A stretch of 6,940 nucleotides of DNA from Pseudomonadota bacterium (GTDB lineage Bacteria > Pseudomonadota > Alphaproteobacteria > Acetobacterales > Acetobacteraceae): positions 1-6,940 of the forward strand of contig JAJZFF010000363.1 in the NCBI GenBank assembly GCA_021805485.1. The letters run 5' to 3'. The translations under genes and the position numbers were made by a program. The first letter of the stretch is position 1, and every line of letters starts with the position of its first letter. Below the pieces are notes generated by a model. The model was not told the DNA's origin, did no database searches, and worked only from the letters and a program-made list of their open reading frames with translations. This document shows positions 6,114-6,940 of this stretch, piece after piece.

Positions 6114-6137
6114 CTTATAGATGCGATACCAACCTGC

Positions 6138-6266
6138 CTAAGGGCTGACGCCCGCCCATTCACGCGCATCGACTGAAGTTATGCGGGTCGGGTCGGCGAT
6201 GAACCAGTCGCACGCGGTTTTGCACGCTTCCACAATCTCGTCGTGGCTGTAAACGAGCCCAAGGCT
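6138..6266 (-). pseudogene. Remnant of an IS630-type transposase (C-terminal end)
   Basis: On the minus strand, codons from 6266 down to the stop TAG (6140-6138) give 42 residues matching the usual tail of IS630-family transposases. The pattern is S-H-D-E-I-V-E-A-C, then a W-F-I-A-D-P-T-R-I segment, then V-D-A-R-E-W-A-G-V. In the family this reads roughly as SYDDIVDACC..AWN..I..P.RI.SI..R.WA. The frame is blocked upstream by TGA at 6279-6281, and the catalytic DDE domain, some 300 residues, is absent. The rest was lost, and the aminotransferase ends only about 50 bases away. It is GC-rich, unlike the adjoining lipoprotein gene. Recognition is from memory of the family and was not tested by a search. 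Confidence 0.65.
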
Positions 6267-6310
6267 CCGCCTGCCGGCTCATCCTTGCCGGCCGTCGATT
6301 CCGAGCCGGC
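6255..6310 (-). terminator. Hairpins at the 3' end of the aminotransferase (possible terminator)
   Basis: Reading the minus strand after the aminotransferase stop, GCCGGCTC/GAGCCGGC (6303-6310 with 6273-6280) is a perfect 8-base stem with a long loop. It is followed by GAGCC-TTG-GGCTC (6267-6263 with 6259-6255) and then CGTTT. The second hairpin is compact, but its U-tract is short. It overlaps the start of the transposase remnant. Confidence 0.35.
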
Positions 6311-6319
6311 GGTTCACGA

Positions 6320-6940
6320 CTAAACCCGCACCGCGGGCCCTTCGCGCTCCAGCCACCCGCCGATCCGTCCCGTCGCCTGGCGCAGCGCTTCCAGGCTCGC
6401 AGCGTAGGAAATCCGCAGATGCCCATCGCCGAAGGCGCCGAAGCTGGTGCCGGAGACGGTGGCGACGCCGGCCTCGTTCAGCAGCCGCGTCTGCAGGGTC
6501 CGCGAATCGAAGCCGGTGCCGGTGATGTTGGGGAAGGCATAGAACGCCCCACCCGGCGTGGCGCAGCGGAACCCGGGCAGCGCGTTCAGCGCCGGCACGA
6601 TATAGGCCCGGCGCTCGGCGAAGGCGGCCATCATCTGCTCCGCCGGCGCGCGCGGCCCGTTCATCGCCGCGATGCCGGCAAACTGCGCCGCGGCGTTGAC
6701 GCAGGAATGCGAGTTGATCGCCAGCCGCTCGGCGTAGGGAAACAGCGCCGCCGGCCAGACGCCGAAGCCCAGCCGCCAGCCGGTCATCGCGTAGGTCTTG
6801 CTCCAGCCATCGAGCAGGATCAGCCGGTCCTCGAGCTCGGGATAGGTCGTCAGGCTGACATGCGTGCCCTCGTAGACCATCTCGCCGTAGATCTCGTCGG
6901 ACAGGATCGCCACGTCCGGATGGCGCGCGAGGCCGGCCGC
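6320..6940 (-). CDS. Class I/II PLP-dependent aminotransferase (C-terminal part; 5' end outside window)
   Basis: The frame is open from the right edge to the stop TAG at 6322-6320, giving the last 206 residues of an enzyme that is usually about 390 long. The visible part starts just before the cofactor-contact motif A-I-L-S-D-E-I-Y (D15, Y18 of the fragment). The Schiff-base lysine is K48 in D-G-W-S-K-T-Y-A-M-T-G-W-R, and the R56 of that motif helps bind PLP phosphate. H-L-R-I-S-Y-A near the C-terminus carries R176, which binds the substrate carboxylate. These mark fold type I, aspartate-aminotransferase-like (subgroup I-gamma style), acting in the cytoplasm on amino acid and 2-oxo acid pairs; the exact substrate cannot be told. 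The valine codon GTG at 6913-6911 is internal, because nine further in-family codons (A-A-G-L-A-R-H-P-D) precede it. The gene converges with the lipoprotein gene. Confidence 0.9.
   Translation of the reverse strand, partial: AAGLARHPDVAILSDEIYGEMVYEGTHVSLTTYPELEDRLILLDGWSKTYAMTGWRLGFGVWPAALFPYAERLAINSHSCVNAAAQFAGIAAMNGPRAPAEQMMAAFAERRAYIVPALNALPGFRCATPGGAFYAFPNITGTGFDSRTLQTRLLNEAGVATVSGTSFGAFGDGHLRISYAASLEALRQATGRIGGWLEREGPAVRV

Noticed and set aside
5172..6131. TGGTATCG (5172-5179) and its inverse CGATACCA (6124-6131) flanking the AT-rich gene, possibly element ends
   Set aside because: Only eight bases match, the flanking sequence does not extend the repeat, and no target duplication is visible. 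A chance match of this size is expected in 7 kb.
6160..6426. An 88-codon minus-strand frame spanning the intergenic region and the aminotransferase end
   Set aside because: It runs in a different frame from both the aminotransferase and the transposase remnant and shows no family features.

Overview
The window reads as chromosome of a GC-rich alphaproteobacterium. Gene style and protein flavour suggest Rhodospirillales/Acetobacteraceae, but this is inference and no rRNA or marker gene is present to test it. Most of the DNA is GC-rich (41 of 60 bases G/C in the line at 4741-4800). One gene near the right end is sharply AT-rich (21 of 60 in the line at 5641-5700).

Layout, left to right. (1) Positions 2-184 hold the last 60 residues of an OmpA/MotB-type peptidoglycan-binding protein. 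(2) A 62-base gap follows, whose Shine-Dalgarno lies in overlapping inverted repeats. It leads into a Zn-dependent medium-chain alcohol/polyol dehydrogenase (247-1296). A class II aldolase/adducin-fold protein (1302-2066) follows with almost no gap. These two look like one translationally coupled catabolic unit of unknown substrate, closed by a possible terminator. (3) A separate promoter candidate and a possible 23-codon leader ORF precede a NodB/CE4-type polysaccharide deacetylase variant (2198-3133), which ends at a strong hairpin terminator. (4) After a 323-base gene-free stretch with several inverted repeats comes a complete type I Baeyer-Villiger flavin monooxygenase (3457-5109). (5) A 344-base gene-free stretch ends in a good sigma-70-like promoter driving an AT-rich lipoprotein gene (5454-6113). 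(6) On the minus strand there is a 3' remnant of an IS630-type transposase (6138-6266), then the C-terminal two thirds or so of a class I/II PLP aminotransferase (6320-6940), which enters from the right edge and converges on the lipoprotein.

The coding part is mostly ordinary metabolic accessory genome. I see no defence system, CRISPR array, tRNA or rRNA. The points most worth a second look are the AT-rich lipoprotein islet beside IS debris, with its awkward start and possible frameshift in an A-run; the potential pseudoknot over the dehydrogenase ribosome binding site; the leader ORF with GTGA overlap before the deacetylase; and the aldolase-fold protein that lacks the usual catalytic glutamate.
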